DNA from: Streptomyces solicavernae
Lineage (GTDB): Bacteria > Actinomycetota > Actinomycetes > Streptomycetales > Streptomycetaceae
Reading direction: 5' to 3'
DNA length: 64,000 nt
NCBI RefSeq assembly: GCF_029968095.1
Contig: NZ_JASCIR010000015.1
Span: 62,001 to 126,000 of the forward strand
In this document: positions 1-7,837 of the stretch, piece by piece
How the letters are laid out: each line of letters starts with the position of its first letter
Numbering within the stretch: the stretch's first letter is position 1
Translations under genes and position numbers: made by a program
Notes under the pieces: model-generated
Database searches by the model: none
The model's input: the letters and a program-made list of their open reading frames with translations, nothing else
Told to the model about the DNA's origin: nothing

Positions 1-1038
<1,038 letters not shown>

Positions 1039-1060
1039 GTGAAGTGGTCCTCCCGGACGA

Positions 1061-1103
1061 TGGGGGTCCCCCTGCCCGAACGAAGCCGAGAGCTCGGGGG
1101 AGG
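1061..1103. repeat. Interspersed palindromic repeat in the groEL2 leader
   Basis: A 43-bp imperfect element with complementary C- and G-rich ends (tgggggtccccct ... agctcgggggag). A close relative lies in inverse orientation near 10013-10056, inside the MITE-like element. Their shared middle contains gccgagagct. Such REP-like elements are common in Streptomyces intergenic DNA. Here the copy lies within the transcribed leader of groEL2, between the CIRCE operators and the start codon. Confidence 0.7.
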
Positions 1104-1204
1104 AAACGCAAACGGACCTGGCTGGCGCCCGCGACGGACGGCCTGCGAGCCTTGTGGTTCCTTGCCCCACCCGGCCCCCGGACCTCACCGACCCGATCCA
1201 AGTT

Positions 1205-1231
1205 CTGTCACTCTCACCTTCAGAGTGCTAA
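1205..1231 (-). promoter_or_regulatory. CIRCE operator, start-proximal copy (HrcA site)
   Basis: On the minus strand this reads TTAGCACTC, nine bases, then GAGTGACAG. That is the CIRCE layout (TTAGCACTC-N9-GAGTGCTAA) with a degenerate second arm. It lies eight bases from a second CIRCE copy. Its role in HrcA repression is inferred from the motif. Confidence 0.8.
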
Positions 1232-1239
1232 CGCAATGA

Positions 1240-1266
1240 TTAGCACTCGCCCCCTACGAGTGCAAG
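1240..1266 (-). promoter_or_regulatory. CIRCE operator, distal copy (HrcA site)
   Basis: On the minus strand: CTTGCACTC, nine bases, GAGTGCTAA, about 200 bp upstream of the groEL2 start codon. The second arm is a perfect CIRCE half-site and the first arm has one or two changes. The adjoining CIRCE at 1205-1231 makes this a tandem operator. Confidence 0.9.
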
Positions 1267-1315
1267 CGCCTCCCAGGATCCGACGCCTCTCGGACCGGAC
1301 CCGGCGCGCACGCAC

Positions 1316-1351
1316 GAGGGGCCCGCATCCCTCCCGGGATGCGGGCCCCTC
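1316..1351 (-). terminator. Hairpin terminator after the cold-shock gene
   Basis: A perfect 16-bp stem (1316-1331 with 1336-1351) and a four-base loop, with further complementarity on both sides (cgcacgcac/gtgcgtgcg). It lies 35 bases past the stop codon of the cold-shock gene and before the groEL2 promoter region. There is no T-tract, which is usual in Streptomyces. Confidence 0.85.
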
Positions 1352-1385
1352 GCCGTGCGTGCGTCGGTGGCCGATCGCGCCTTGA

Positions 1386-1589
1386 TCAGACGGCGAGCTT
1401 GACCATGTCCGCCTGCGGACCCTTCTGGCCCTGCGAGATCTCGAACTCCACTCGCTGACCTTCTTCAAGGGTGCGGTAGCCGTCCATCTGAATCGCGCTG
1501 TAGTGGACGAACACATCCGCACCACCGTCGACCGCGATGAAGCCGTACCCCTTCTCCGCGTTGAACCACTTGACGGTGCCCTGAGCCAT
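1386..1589 (-). CDS. Cold-shock domain protein (CspA/ScoF family)
   Basis: Small single-domain RNA/ssDNA-binding protein of 67 residues, the usual Csp length. RNP1 (KGYGFIAV, residues 13-20) and RNP2 (VFVHYSAI, about 27-34) are both intact. Such proteins act as cytosolic RNA chaperones and are often abundant. The ATG at 1589 (MAQGTVKWF) is preferred over an in-frame upstream start at 1619, because a GGGGAG ribosome-binding site precedes it and family members start here. It is monocistronic, ending at the hairpin at 1316-1351. Streptomyces has several paralogues, so the specific symbol is left blank. Confidence 0.96.
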   Translation of the reverse strand: MAQGTVKWFNAEKGYGFIAVDGGADVFVHYSAIQMDGYRTLEEGQRVEFEISQGQKGPQADMVKLAV

Positions 1590-1945
1590 GCCTAACTCCC
1601 CTATTACTGGCCCTTGCACAGATCCACACTTCGCGGACCCGGGTCAGACCTCACCCCCCGACAGGTGGGGGTGTGCGCCGGAACGCGTCGACCGCCGCTG
1701 AATGTATCTGCCCAACTGCCGTCTGCAACAGGTCAATTCGACGAGAAATCTGGGCGCGGCCGATCGGCTGAACGGGGAGGTTTCGCCGGATCACAGAACA
1801 AGTCGGACCGGGCGAAGGGAGCAAATCGTGCGAATTGCGGGAGCGCGTCGACGACAACTCGTCAGCGAATCCAGGAGTTCTCATATGCGCCCGGCATGCG
1901 CGGCGCTCAAAAGCGGAACAGCATTCCCAACTCTATCGCGGCCAA
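1590..1945. other. Intergenic region without a recognised gene
   Basis: About 355 bases between the cold-shock gene start and the terminator of the thrC-like operon. It should hold the cold-shock promoter and a 5' leader, but no convincing -10/-35 pair or RNA element was seen. Open frames here lack coding character. Confidence 0.5.
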
Positions 1946-1994
1946 CCATGCAGAATGCCCCCTCCGCTTCCGGCGGAGGGGGCATTCTGCATGG
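1946..1994 (-). terminator. Strong terminator of the thrC-like/MoaD-like operon
   Basis: A perfect 22-bp stem (1946-1967 with 1973-1994) closing a five-base TTCCG loop, 16 bases past the stop codon of the sulfur-carrier gene. It is one of the most stable hairpins in the window. Confidence 0.93.
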
Positions 1995-2010
1995 TTCCTG
2001 CATAAAGCGG

Positions 2011-2289
2011 TCAGCAGCCGCCCGCGACGGCCGGGATGATCGAGACGCCGGCGCCGTCCGGGGTGACGGTCTCCAGGCCCTGCTCGAAGCGGACGTCGTC
2101 GTCGTTCACGTAGACGTTCACGAAGCGGCGCAGCTTGCCCTGGTCGTCCAGGACGCGCGCGGCGATGCCCGTGTGGTTCTTCTCCAGGTCGGCGATGACC
2201 TCGGCGAGGTTCGCCCCCTCGGCGGCCACCTCGGCCTGGCCGGCGGTGTAGGTGCGCAGGATGGTGGGGATGCGGACGTTGACGCTCAT
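2011..2289 (-). CDS. MoaD/ThiS/CysO-type sulfur-carrier protein with Gly-Gly-Cys C-terminus
   Basis: A 92-residue ubiquitin-fold protein close to mycobacterial CysO (shared starts VRIPTILRTYT, then RFVNVYVNDDDVRF). Such carriers are activated at a C-terminal diglycine as a thiocarboxylate and donate sulfide. This one ends AVAGGC: one Cys follows the diglycine. By analogy with QbsE- and HcyS-type carriers, a JAMM (Mec-type) protease would have to remove that residue before activation. The ATG at 2289 is chosen over a GTG at 2298 because AAGGTGAT is placed as its ribosome-binding site. It is the second gene of a riboswitch-controlled operon, 131 bases after the thrC-like gene. The family call is firm; the sulfur-donor role is inferred. 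Confidence 0.9.
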   Translation of the reverse strand: MSVNVRIPTILRTYTAGQAEVAAEGANLAEVIADLEKNHTGIAARVLDDQGKLRRFVNVYVNDDDVRFEQGLETVTPDGAGVSIIPAVAGGC

Positions 2290-2321
2290 ATCGATCACCT
2301 TACGGAAAGACGGTTTGGCGG

Positions 2322-2339
2322 GCGCCCCGAAAGGGGCGC
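2322..2339. repeat. Intercistronic GAAA-tetraloop hairpin
   Basis: gcgcccc and ggggcgc (7-bp perfect stem) flank a GAAA loop, in the gap between the thrC-like and sulfur-carrier genes. The motif recurs widely between Streptomyces genes (recalled, not searched). It could partially terminate the message or stabilise it. Confidence 0.55.
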
Positions 2340-2420
2340 GGGGCTGTGTCTGTATGCGGCTGACGCCGCGTGGGCGCGAACCGACACAGACGGCCCGCAG
2401 CAGGCAGCGGACACCAGGCC

Positions 2421-3710
2421 CTAGCCTGCAAGCCCCGCGGCACGGAACGCGTCAAGCGACGGCTTGATGGTCGCCGTGGCCTGGGACGTGGGCGCGACGG
2501 CGTCGAGAGTCTTCAGGCCGTCACCCGTGTTGAGCACCACCGTGGTCAGCGAAGGATCGATGAGGCCGGCCTCGACCAGCTTCTTCGTGACCCCGACCGT
2601 CACACCGCCCGCCGTCTCCGCGAAGATCCCCTCCGTCCGCGCAAGCAGCTTGATCGCGTCGACGACCTGCTCGTCGTTGACGTCCTCCACCGCGCCGCCG
2701 GTGCGCCGGGCGATGTCCAGGACGTACGGGCCGTCGGCCGGGTTGCCGATCGCGAGGGACTTGGCGATGGTGTCCGGCTTCTGCGGGCGGACCACGTCGT
2801 GGCCGTTCTTGAACGCCGTCGACACCGGCGAGCAGCCCTCGGCCTGGGCGCCGAAGATCTTGTACGGCTTGTCCTCGACCAGTCCGAGCTTGATCAGCTC
2901 CTGCAGACCCTTGTCGATCTTCGTGAGCTGCGAGCCGGAGGCGATCGGGATGACCAACTGGTCGGGAAGGACCCAGCCGAGCTGTTCGCAGATCTCGTAC
3001 GCGAGCGTCTTGGAGCCCTCGCCGTAGTACGGCCGCAGGTTCACGTTGACGAAGCCCCAGCCCTCGCCGAGCGGGTCGCCGATGAGCTCGGAGCAGAAGC
3101 GGTTGACGTCGTCGTAGTTGCCCTCGATGCCGACGAGCTCGCCGCCGTACACCGCGGCCATGACGACCTTGCCCTGCTCCAGGTCGTGCGGGATGAACAC
3201 GCAGGAGCGGAAGCCGGCGCGGGCGGCGGCGGCGCCGACGGCACCGGCGAGGTTGCCGGTGGAGGAGCAGGAGAGCGTGGTGAAGCCGAAGGCGCGGGCG
3301 GCCTCCAGGGCCTGGGCGACGACGCGGTCCTTGAAGGAGTGCGTCGGGTTGCCGGAGTCGTCCTTGATGAACAGGCCGCCGGTGACGCCGAGTTCGCGGG
3401 CCAGGTTGTCGGCCTTGACGAGCTTGGTCCAGCCGGGGTTGAGGTTCGGCTTGGTCGCCACGTCGGCGGGGACGGGCAGCAGCGGTGCGTACCGCCAGAT
3501 GTTGTCCGGACCCTCCGCGATCTTCTTCTTCAGCCCCTCCGGGTCGCCGACCGGCAGGTCGTACGCGACTTCGAGGGGCCCGAAACACAGCTCGCAGGCG
3601 AAGATCGGGCCGAGCGGAAACCGCTCACCGCACTCGCGGCAGGACAGGCCCGAGGCGGGGCCGAGGTCCACGGTGGTGGCGGCGGGGGTTTCGGTGGTCT
3701 GTACTGCCAT
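2421..3710 (-). CDS. thrC: Threonine-synthase-like PLP enzyme under a SAM riboswitch
   Basis: A 429-residue fold-type II PLP enzyme. An N-terminal zinc-ribbon (Cys24, 27, 39, 42, CxxC-N11-CxxC) precedes the catalytic domain. The PLP lysine is K127 in THSFKDR and the glycine-rich phosphate loop follows (SSTGNLAGA). Annotation pipelines would call it threonine synthase (O-phosphohomoserine to threonine). However, it is controlled by a SAM riboswitch and co-transcribed with a CysO-like sulfur carrier, while streptomycetes normally keep a second thrC beside hom and thrB (from memory). A sulfur transfer onto O-phosphohomoserine or a related acceptor is therefore a real alternative. Symbol thrC follows convention only. 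Confidence 0.85.
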   Translation of the reverse strand: MAVQTTETPAATTVDLGPASGLSCRECGERFPLGPIFACELCFGPLEVAYDLPVGDPEGLKKKIAEGPDNIWRYAPLLPVPADVATKPNLNPGWTKLVKADNLARELGVTGGLFIKDDSGNPTHSFKDRVVAQALEAARAFGFTTLSCSSTGNLAGAVGAAAARAGFRSCVFIPHDLEQGKVVMAAVYGGELVGIEGNYDDVNRFCSELIGDPLGEGWGFVNVNLRPYYGEGSKTLAYEICEQLGWVLPDQLVIPIASGSQLTKIDKGLQELIKLGLVEDKPYKIFGAQAEGCSPVSTAFKNGHDVVRPQKPDTIAKSLAIGNPADGPYVLDIARRTGGAVEDVNDEQVVDAIKLLARTEGIFAETAGGVTVGVTKKLVEAGLIDPSLTTVVLNTGDGLKTLDAVAPTSQATATIKPSLDAFRAAGLAG

Positions 3711-3730
3711 GAGAGGCGAGGCCCTTTCTC

Positions 3731-3874
3731 CTCATCTTCCTCGTGACGCACTTCGCCACGAGACGGATTTGGCACCTTCCCTAGCCGGGGCCTCGCGCGC
3801 CCAGTTGCGCAAGTAACCGACTGGAGGGTTGCCGGGGCTTCAACGGGCCGTATCCCTCTGCCCCTCTGGATGAG
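3731..3874 (-). promoter_or_regulatory. SAM-I riboswitch (S-box) upstream of the thrC-like gene
   Basis: On the minus strand the leader opens with CTCATCCAGAGG, then the S-box core gggcagagggatacggccc, then the nearly invariant gaagccccggcaacc. A variable arm follows, then gaaggtgccaaatcc, and it closes with GATGAG (3731-3736), which pairs with the opening CTCATC as helix P1. All conserved S-box blocks are present in order. Only about 20 bases separate P1 from the start codon at 3710 and no separate terminator is evident, so control of translation initiation is likely. SAM should repress. Confidence 0.93.
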
Positions 3875-4009
3875 CGGTATTCGGTTGTCTGCGCGACGAC
3901 CCCCGGCATGCGGCGGTCCTTCGCGTTGTTCAAGACTGTAACTGAAGGGACTGGCTCTTGAGATAGTCGTCCGAACCGCGAGATGGATCACAACCAGGGA
4001 GTAACAGAC

Positions 4010-4957
4010 GTGCTCGAAGAGGTGGAGCGCTGGCTCGAACGGCGCTCCTGGGCCGTCAAGGACCGCCCGCTCGACCGGCTCCTGGCAGCGAAGGCCCGGC
4101 AGGGGACGAAGGTCAGCGTCGTCCTGCCCGCGCTGAACGAGGAGGCGACGGTCGGCGCGATCGTGTCGGTGATCCGCCGCGAGCTGATGACGCCAAAGGT
4201 GCCGCTGGTCGACGAGCTGGTGGTGATCGACTCGGGCTCCACCGACCGTACCTCCGAGGTGGCGGCGGCCGCCGGGGCGCGGGTGGTGCACCGGGACGCG
4301 ATACTCCCGCGGCTGCCCGCCGTGCCCGGCAAGGGCGAGGTGCTGTGGCGGTCGCTGCTGGTGACCGGCGGTGACGTGGTGTGCTTCGTCGACGCCGACC
4401 TCAGGGAGTTCTCCGCGGACTTCGTCACGGGGATCGTGGGCCCGCTCCTGACCGACCCCGAGGTGCAGTTCGTGAAGGCGATGTACGACCGGCCGCTCGG
4501 GGAGGCTCCCGGCCAGGGCGGCCGGGTCACCGAGCTCGTCGCGCGGCCGCTGCTCAATCTGCACTGGCCCCAGCTGGCCGGGGTCGTCCAGCCGTTGGGC
4601 GGTGAGTACGCGGCCCGGCGCTCGCTGCTCGAACGGCTGCCGTTCCCCGTCGGGTACGGGGTGGAGCTTGGCCTGCTCGTGGACTCGCTGCACACCGTGG
4701 GTCTGGACGCGCTCGCGCAGGTCGACGTAGGGGTACGGCTTCACCGGCACCAGGACGGGCGGGCGCTCGGGCGGATGGCGGCGGCGATCTACCGCACGGC
4801 GCAGCTGCGGCTGGCGCGCGGGCATCTCGTACGGCCGCGGCTCACCCAGTTCGAGCGGGGTGAGCGGGGCTTCGAGCCGCGGACGCACGCGGTGGACACG
4901 GAGGAGCGGCCGCCGATGGTGGATGTCGAGGAGTACCGGGAGCGCCGCGTGGCGTAG
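4010..4957 (+). CDS. gpgS: Glucosyl-3-phosphoglycerate synthase (GT81)
   Basis: Transfers glucose from a nucleotide sugar to 3-phosphoglycerate, the first step towards glucosylglycerate and methylglucose lipopolysaccharide-type compounds. It is a 315-residue GT-A fold: VSVVLPALNEEATVG opens the domain, DSGSTDRTSEVA follows, and the metal-binding DAD triad sits in VCFVDADLRE. The closing region VGYGVELGLLVD is typical of GpgS. The GTG at 4010 has AGGGAG eight bases upstream, so it is preferred over an in-frame ATG at 3983. It is divergent from the riboswitch operon and next to trehalose genes. Confidence 0.92.
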   Translation: MLEEVERWLERRSWAVKDRPLDRLLAAKARQGTKVSVVLPALNEEATVGAIVSVIRRELMTPKVPLVDELVVIDSGSTDRTSEVAAAAGARVVHRDAILPRLPAVPGKGEVLWRSLLVTGGDVVCFVDADLREFSADFVTGIVGPLLTDPEVQFVKAMYDRPLGEAPGQGGRVTELVARPLLNLHWPQLAGVVQPLGGEYAARRSLLERLPFPVGYGVELGLLVDSLHTVGLDALAQVDVGVRLHRHQDGRALGRMAAAIYRTAQLRLARGHLVRPRLTQFERGERGFEPRTHAVDTEERPPMVDVEEYRERRVA

Positions 4958-5025
4958 GCCCTGTCTTCAAGGGCGGCCCGGGTCGCCGTGGTCCGGCCGC
5001 ACGTTTGCGCGGGCACCGGCGGGGC

Positions 5026-5031
5026 TAGGTT
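5026..5031 (+). promoter_or_regulatory. -10 box of a leaderless otsA promoter
   Basis: TAGGTT ends six bases before the otsA ATG, so transcription would start at or next to the A of the start codon. TTGCGC at 5005-5010 could be the -35, with a 15-base spacer. No ribosome-binding site precedes the gene, which supports a leaderless mRNA. Confidence 0.6.
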
Positions 5032-5037
5032 CGCGTC

Positions 5038-6450
5038 ATGGCCTCAGCGCACGCTTCTGCCCCCGGGCCCTCCGGCGCCCCGGTCCTGGTCGCCTCCAAC
5101 CGCGGCCCGGTCAGTTACTCCGTACGACCGGACGGCACGCTCGACGCGCGGCGCGGCGGCGGCGGGCTGGTCTCCGGGCTGTCCGCGGTGGGGCCCGAGG
5201 GCGGGGCGCTGTGGGTGTGCGCGGCGCTCGGCGAGGGTGACCGGGAGGCCGTTCGGCGCGGCGTCCTGGAGGCCGGGGTGCGGATGCTGGACATCGACGC
5301 CGAGGTGCACGCCGACGCGTACCACGGGATCGCCAACTCGGTCCTCTGGTTCGTGCACCACATGCTGTACCAGACGCCCCTGGAACCCTCCTTCGACCGG
5401 GAGTTCCGGCGGCAGTGGGCGGCGTACGAGCAGTACAACCGGGCCTTCGCCGAAGCGCTCGCCGAAGGGGCGGCGCCCGGCGCGGCGGTGCTCGTGCAGG
5501 ACTACCACCTGGCCCTGGTCCCCGGCCTGCTCCGCGAGCTCCGCGACGACCTGCGCATCGGGCACTTCTCGCACACCCCGTGGGCGCCGCCGGACTACTT
5601 CCGGATGCTGCCCGACGACATCGCCGCCCAGCTCCTGCACGGCATGCTCGGCGCGGACCGGCTCGCGTTCCTGACCCGGCGCTGGGCCGACGCGTTCACG
5701 GCGTGCTGCGACGCGGTCGTCGGCGGCACCGGCGCCACCCGGATCGGGGTGCACGGGCTCGGCGCGGACGCGGAGTTCCTGCGCGAGCGCGCGCACCGGG
5801 AGGACGTGGCCGGGCGGACGGCGGCGCTGCGCGCCCAGATCGGCGGCGCGGACCGCCGCACCATCGTGCGCGTCGACCGCACGGAACTCTCCAAGAACAT
5901 CGTGCGCGGCCTGCGCGCGTACGAGCTTCTGCTTGCGGAGCGCCCCGAGTGGCGCGAGCGCGTCGTGCACCTCGCGTTCGCCTACCCCTCGCGCCAGGAC
6001 CTGGCCGTCTACCGCGCCTACACGGCCGAGGTCGCACGCGTCGCGGACGAGGTCAACTCCCGCTTCGGCACGCCCGGTTGGACGCCGGTGATCCTGCATG
6101 TCGAGGACGACTTCGCGCGCTCCCTCGCGGCGTACCGGCTCGCGGACGTGGCCCTGGTCAACCCGGTCAGGGACGGCATGAACCTGGTCGCGAAGGAGGT
6201 CCCGGTCGTCTCCGACGAGGGCTGCGCGCTGGTCCTCTCCCGCGAGGCCGGGGCGTACGAGGAACTGGGCGAGGACGCGCTCGCGGTCAATCCGTACGAC
6301 GTGGTGGCCACGGCGGACGCGCTGCACGCGGCACTGACGATGCCGGGCCCCGAACGGGCCGAGCGCACCGCACGCCTCGCCGCGGCGGCGAGCGCGCTGC
6401 CGCCGCAGCGGTGGTTCCTGGACCAGCTGCGGGAGTTGCGGGGGAGCTAA
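5038..6450 (+). CDS. otsA: Trehalose-6-phosphate synthase (GT20)
   Basis: Makes trehalose 6-phosphate from a nucleotide glucose and glucose 6-phosphate in the cytosol. The 470-residue protein has the N-terminal glycine loop (RRGGGGLVSGLS), the DYHLALVPG segment, the Arg/Lys phosphate-binding pair in RVDRTELSKNI, and the donor-site block NPVRDGMNLVAKE. The acceptor segment reads IGHFSHTPWAPPDYF where E. coli OtsA has a Phe/Pro-rich version; this variant is familiar from actinobacteria. It converges on otsB and is probably leaderless. Paralogous GT20 enzymes exist in secondary metabolism, but the otsB neighbour favours OtsA. Confidence 0.93.
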   Translation: MASAHASAPGPSGAPVLVASNRGPVSYSVRPDGTLDARRGGGGLVSGLSAVGPEGGALWVCAALGEGDREAVRRGVLEAGVRMLDIDAEVHADAYHGIANSVLWFVHHMLYQTPLEPSFDREFRRQWAAYEQYNRAFAEALAEGAAPGAAVLVQDYHLALVPGLLRELRDDLRIGHFSHTPWAPPDYFRMLPDDIAAQLLHGMLGADRLAFLTRRWADAFTACCDAVVGGTGATRIGVHGLGADAEFLRERAHREDVAGRTAALRAQIGGADRRTIVRVDRTELSKNIVRGLRAYELLLAERPEWRERVVHLAFAYPSRQDLAVYRAYTAEVARVADEVNSRFGTPGWTPVILHVEDDFARSLAAYRLADVALVNPVRDGMNLVAKEVPVVSDEGCALVLSREAGAYEELGEDALAVNPYDVVATADALHAALTMPGPERAERTARLAAAASALPPQRWFLDQLRELRGS

Positions 6451-6517
6451 GGCCTGTCCAGCGGGGCATTTCCCCTCTACCCGCTGTGCCTTCCTGGCCG
6501 CTGTGCCTTCCAGGCCG

Positions 6518-7384
6518 CTATGCCTTGAGCGCCCTCGCCAGGGCGGCGAGGAGCCGGACCACGCCGGGCGGGCCGTCCACCACCAGATCGGAGCGGTCCG
6601 CCAGCTCCGCGACCTCTGTGCTGCCGCTGCACACCAGGACCCCCGGCACCCCGTCGGAGCGCAGCTTCTCCACGGCCGCGTACGCCGGGAGATCGCCGAG
6701 GTCGTCGCCCGCGTACAGGACGGACTCCGCGCCCACCTCGCGCGCGTACGACGCCAGGGCCACGCCCTTGTCCATGCCGGGCGGGCGCAGCTCGATGACG
6801 TAGCGGCCGGGCTCGGTGACCAGGCCGTGCCGGGCGGCCAGCTCCGCGAGCGGTGCCGCGAGCGCGTCGAACGTGGCCTGCGGGTCGTCGGCGCGGCGGG
6901 TGTGCACGGCGACGGCGCGGCCCTTCTCCTCCGTCCAGGTGCCGCGCCACAGGCCCAACGCGTCCAGGAGTCCGGGGAGTTCGGCCCGCGCTCCGGCGAC
7001 GCCCGGCGGTACGTCCGGGGCCTGCACGGTGCCGGACACCGCGTCCCAGCGCTCCGCGCCGTAGTGCCCGAGCACGACCAGGTGCTCCAGTCCTTCGACG
7101 CCCGCGAATCCGCCGTACCGCACGGCCACCCCGGCGGGCCGCCCGGTCACCACGGCCACGGAGGCGAGCCGGGGCGCGAGTGCGGCGAGGGCCGGGACGG
7201 CGTCGGGGTGGGCCCTGGCCTGCTCGGGGTCGGGGACGATCTCGGCGAGGGTGCCGTCGAAGTCGAGGGCGACGAGGGCGCGTTCGGGGTTTCGCCGGAG
7301 GGCTTCCAGGCCCTCCCGGCCGGCGGGGGTTGCCGGGGGCGGGAGCTCGTCGCCGGGGGTACGCGGGTGCGGGTGGCTGCGCAT
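6518..7384 (-). CDS. otsB: Trehalose-6-phosphate phosphatase (HAD family)
   Basis: Dephosphorylates trehalose 6-phosphate to trehalose, completing the OtsA-OtsB route. The 288-residue protein has HAD motif I LDFDGTLAEI (nucleophile Asp41, acid/base Asp43), motif II around VVTGRP, and the metal-binding GDDLGDLPAY near the C-terminus. It lies tail-to-tail with otsA; the 67-bp gap holds repeats of ggccgctgtgccttcc rather than a clear terminator. Start ATG at 7384. Confidence 0.95.
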   Translation of the reverse strand: MRSHPHPRTPGDELPPPATPAGREGLEALRRNPERALVALDFDGTLAEIVPDPEQARAHPDAVPALAALAPRLASVAVVTGRPAGVAVRYGGFAGVEGLEHLVVLGHYGAERWDAVSGTVQAPDVPPGVAGARAELPGLLDALGLWRGTWTEEKGRAVAVHTRRADDPQATFDALAAPLAELAARHGLVTEPGRYVIELRPPGMDKGVALASYAREVGAESVLYAGDDLGDLPAYAAVEKLRSDGVPGVLVCSGSTEVAELADRSDLVVDGPPGVVRLLAALARALKA

Positions 7385-7450
7385 GGGGCTGATTTTTCCC
7401 CTCGCCGCGCCTTCCCGAAAGTCCTCGCCGGATCCTCGCCGGACCCCCCG

Positions 7451-7515
7451 GAGCGCCGTGGAGCGCCGCGGAGTGCCGTGGAGCGCCGCGGAGTGCCGTA
7501 GAGCGCCGCGGAGCG
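7451..7515. repeat. 10-bp tandem repeat, about 6.5 copies
   Basis: Consecutive units gagcgccgtg, gagcgccgcg, gagtgccgtg, gagcgccgcg, gagtgccgta, gagcgccgcg. The array lies between the start of otsB and the stop of the downstream-facing DUF3263 gene. Confidence 0.95.
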
Positions 7516-7758
7516 TCAGCGGCGGGCTCTGCGGGCCTCCCGGACGCGGCGGAGGCGGTTGATCGTCACCGGGTCGTGGGCCAGGGCGCGCGGATCGTCG
7601 AGGAGGGCGTTCAGGATCTGGTAGTAGCGGGTCGGGGATATGCCGAGCCGCTCACGTATCTCCCGCTCCTTCGCGCCGCGCGAGGCCCAGCCCTGCCGCT
7701 CCAGCGCGAGCACGGCGCGATCGCGCTCGGACAGAGGTTCGTCGGGGCTCGGGCTCAT
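7516..7758 (-). CDS. DUF3263 small helix-turn-helix-like protein
   Basis: 80 residues. The conserved core LSERDRAVLALERQGWASRG leads into a predicted helix-turn-helix (EIRERLGISPTRYYQILNALL) and a basic tail. DUF3263 proteins are an actinobacterial family of unknown function with a sigma-70 region 4-like helix pair. A DNA-binding role is inferred only. It is separated from otsB by a 10-bp tandem repeat. Confidence 0.88.
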   Translation of the reverse strand: MSPSPDEPLSERDRAVLALERQGWASRGAKEREIRERLGISPTRYYQILNALLDDPRALAHDPVTINRLRRVREARRARR

Positions 7759-7837
7759 GAGGAAACCGTAGACGCGCGCACCGACAGCACCACCCGCAGG
7801 CCCTTACTCCGCCGACTTCGCTACTCCGCAGACTCCG

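Noticed and set aside
2370..3746. Long frames opposite thrC, otsA, cysS, phoP and many other genes
   Set aside because: These are mirror frames created by GC-rich codon usage; they lack ribosome-binding sites, domains and plausible composition.
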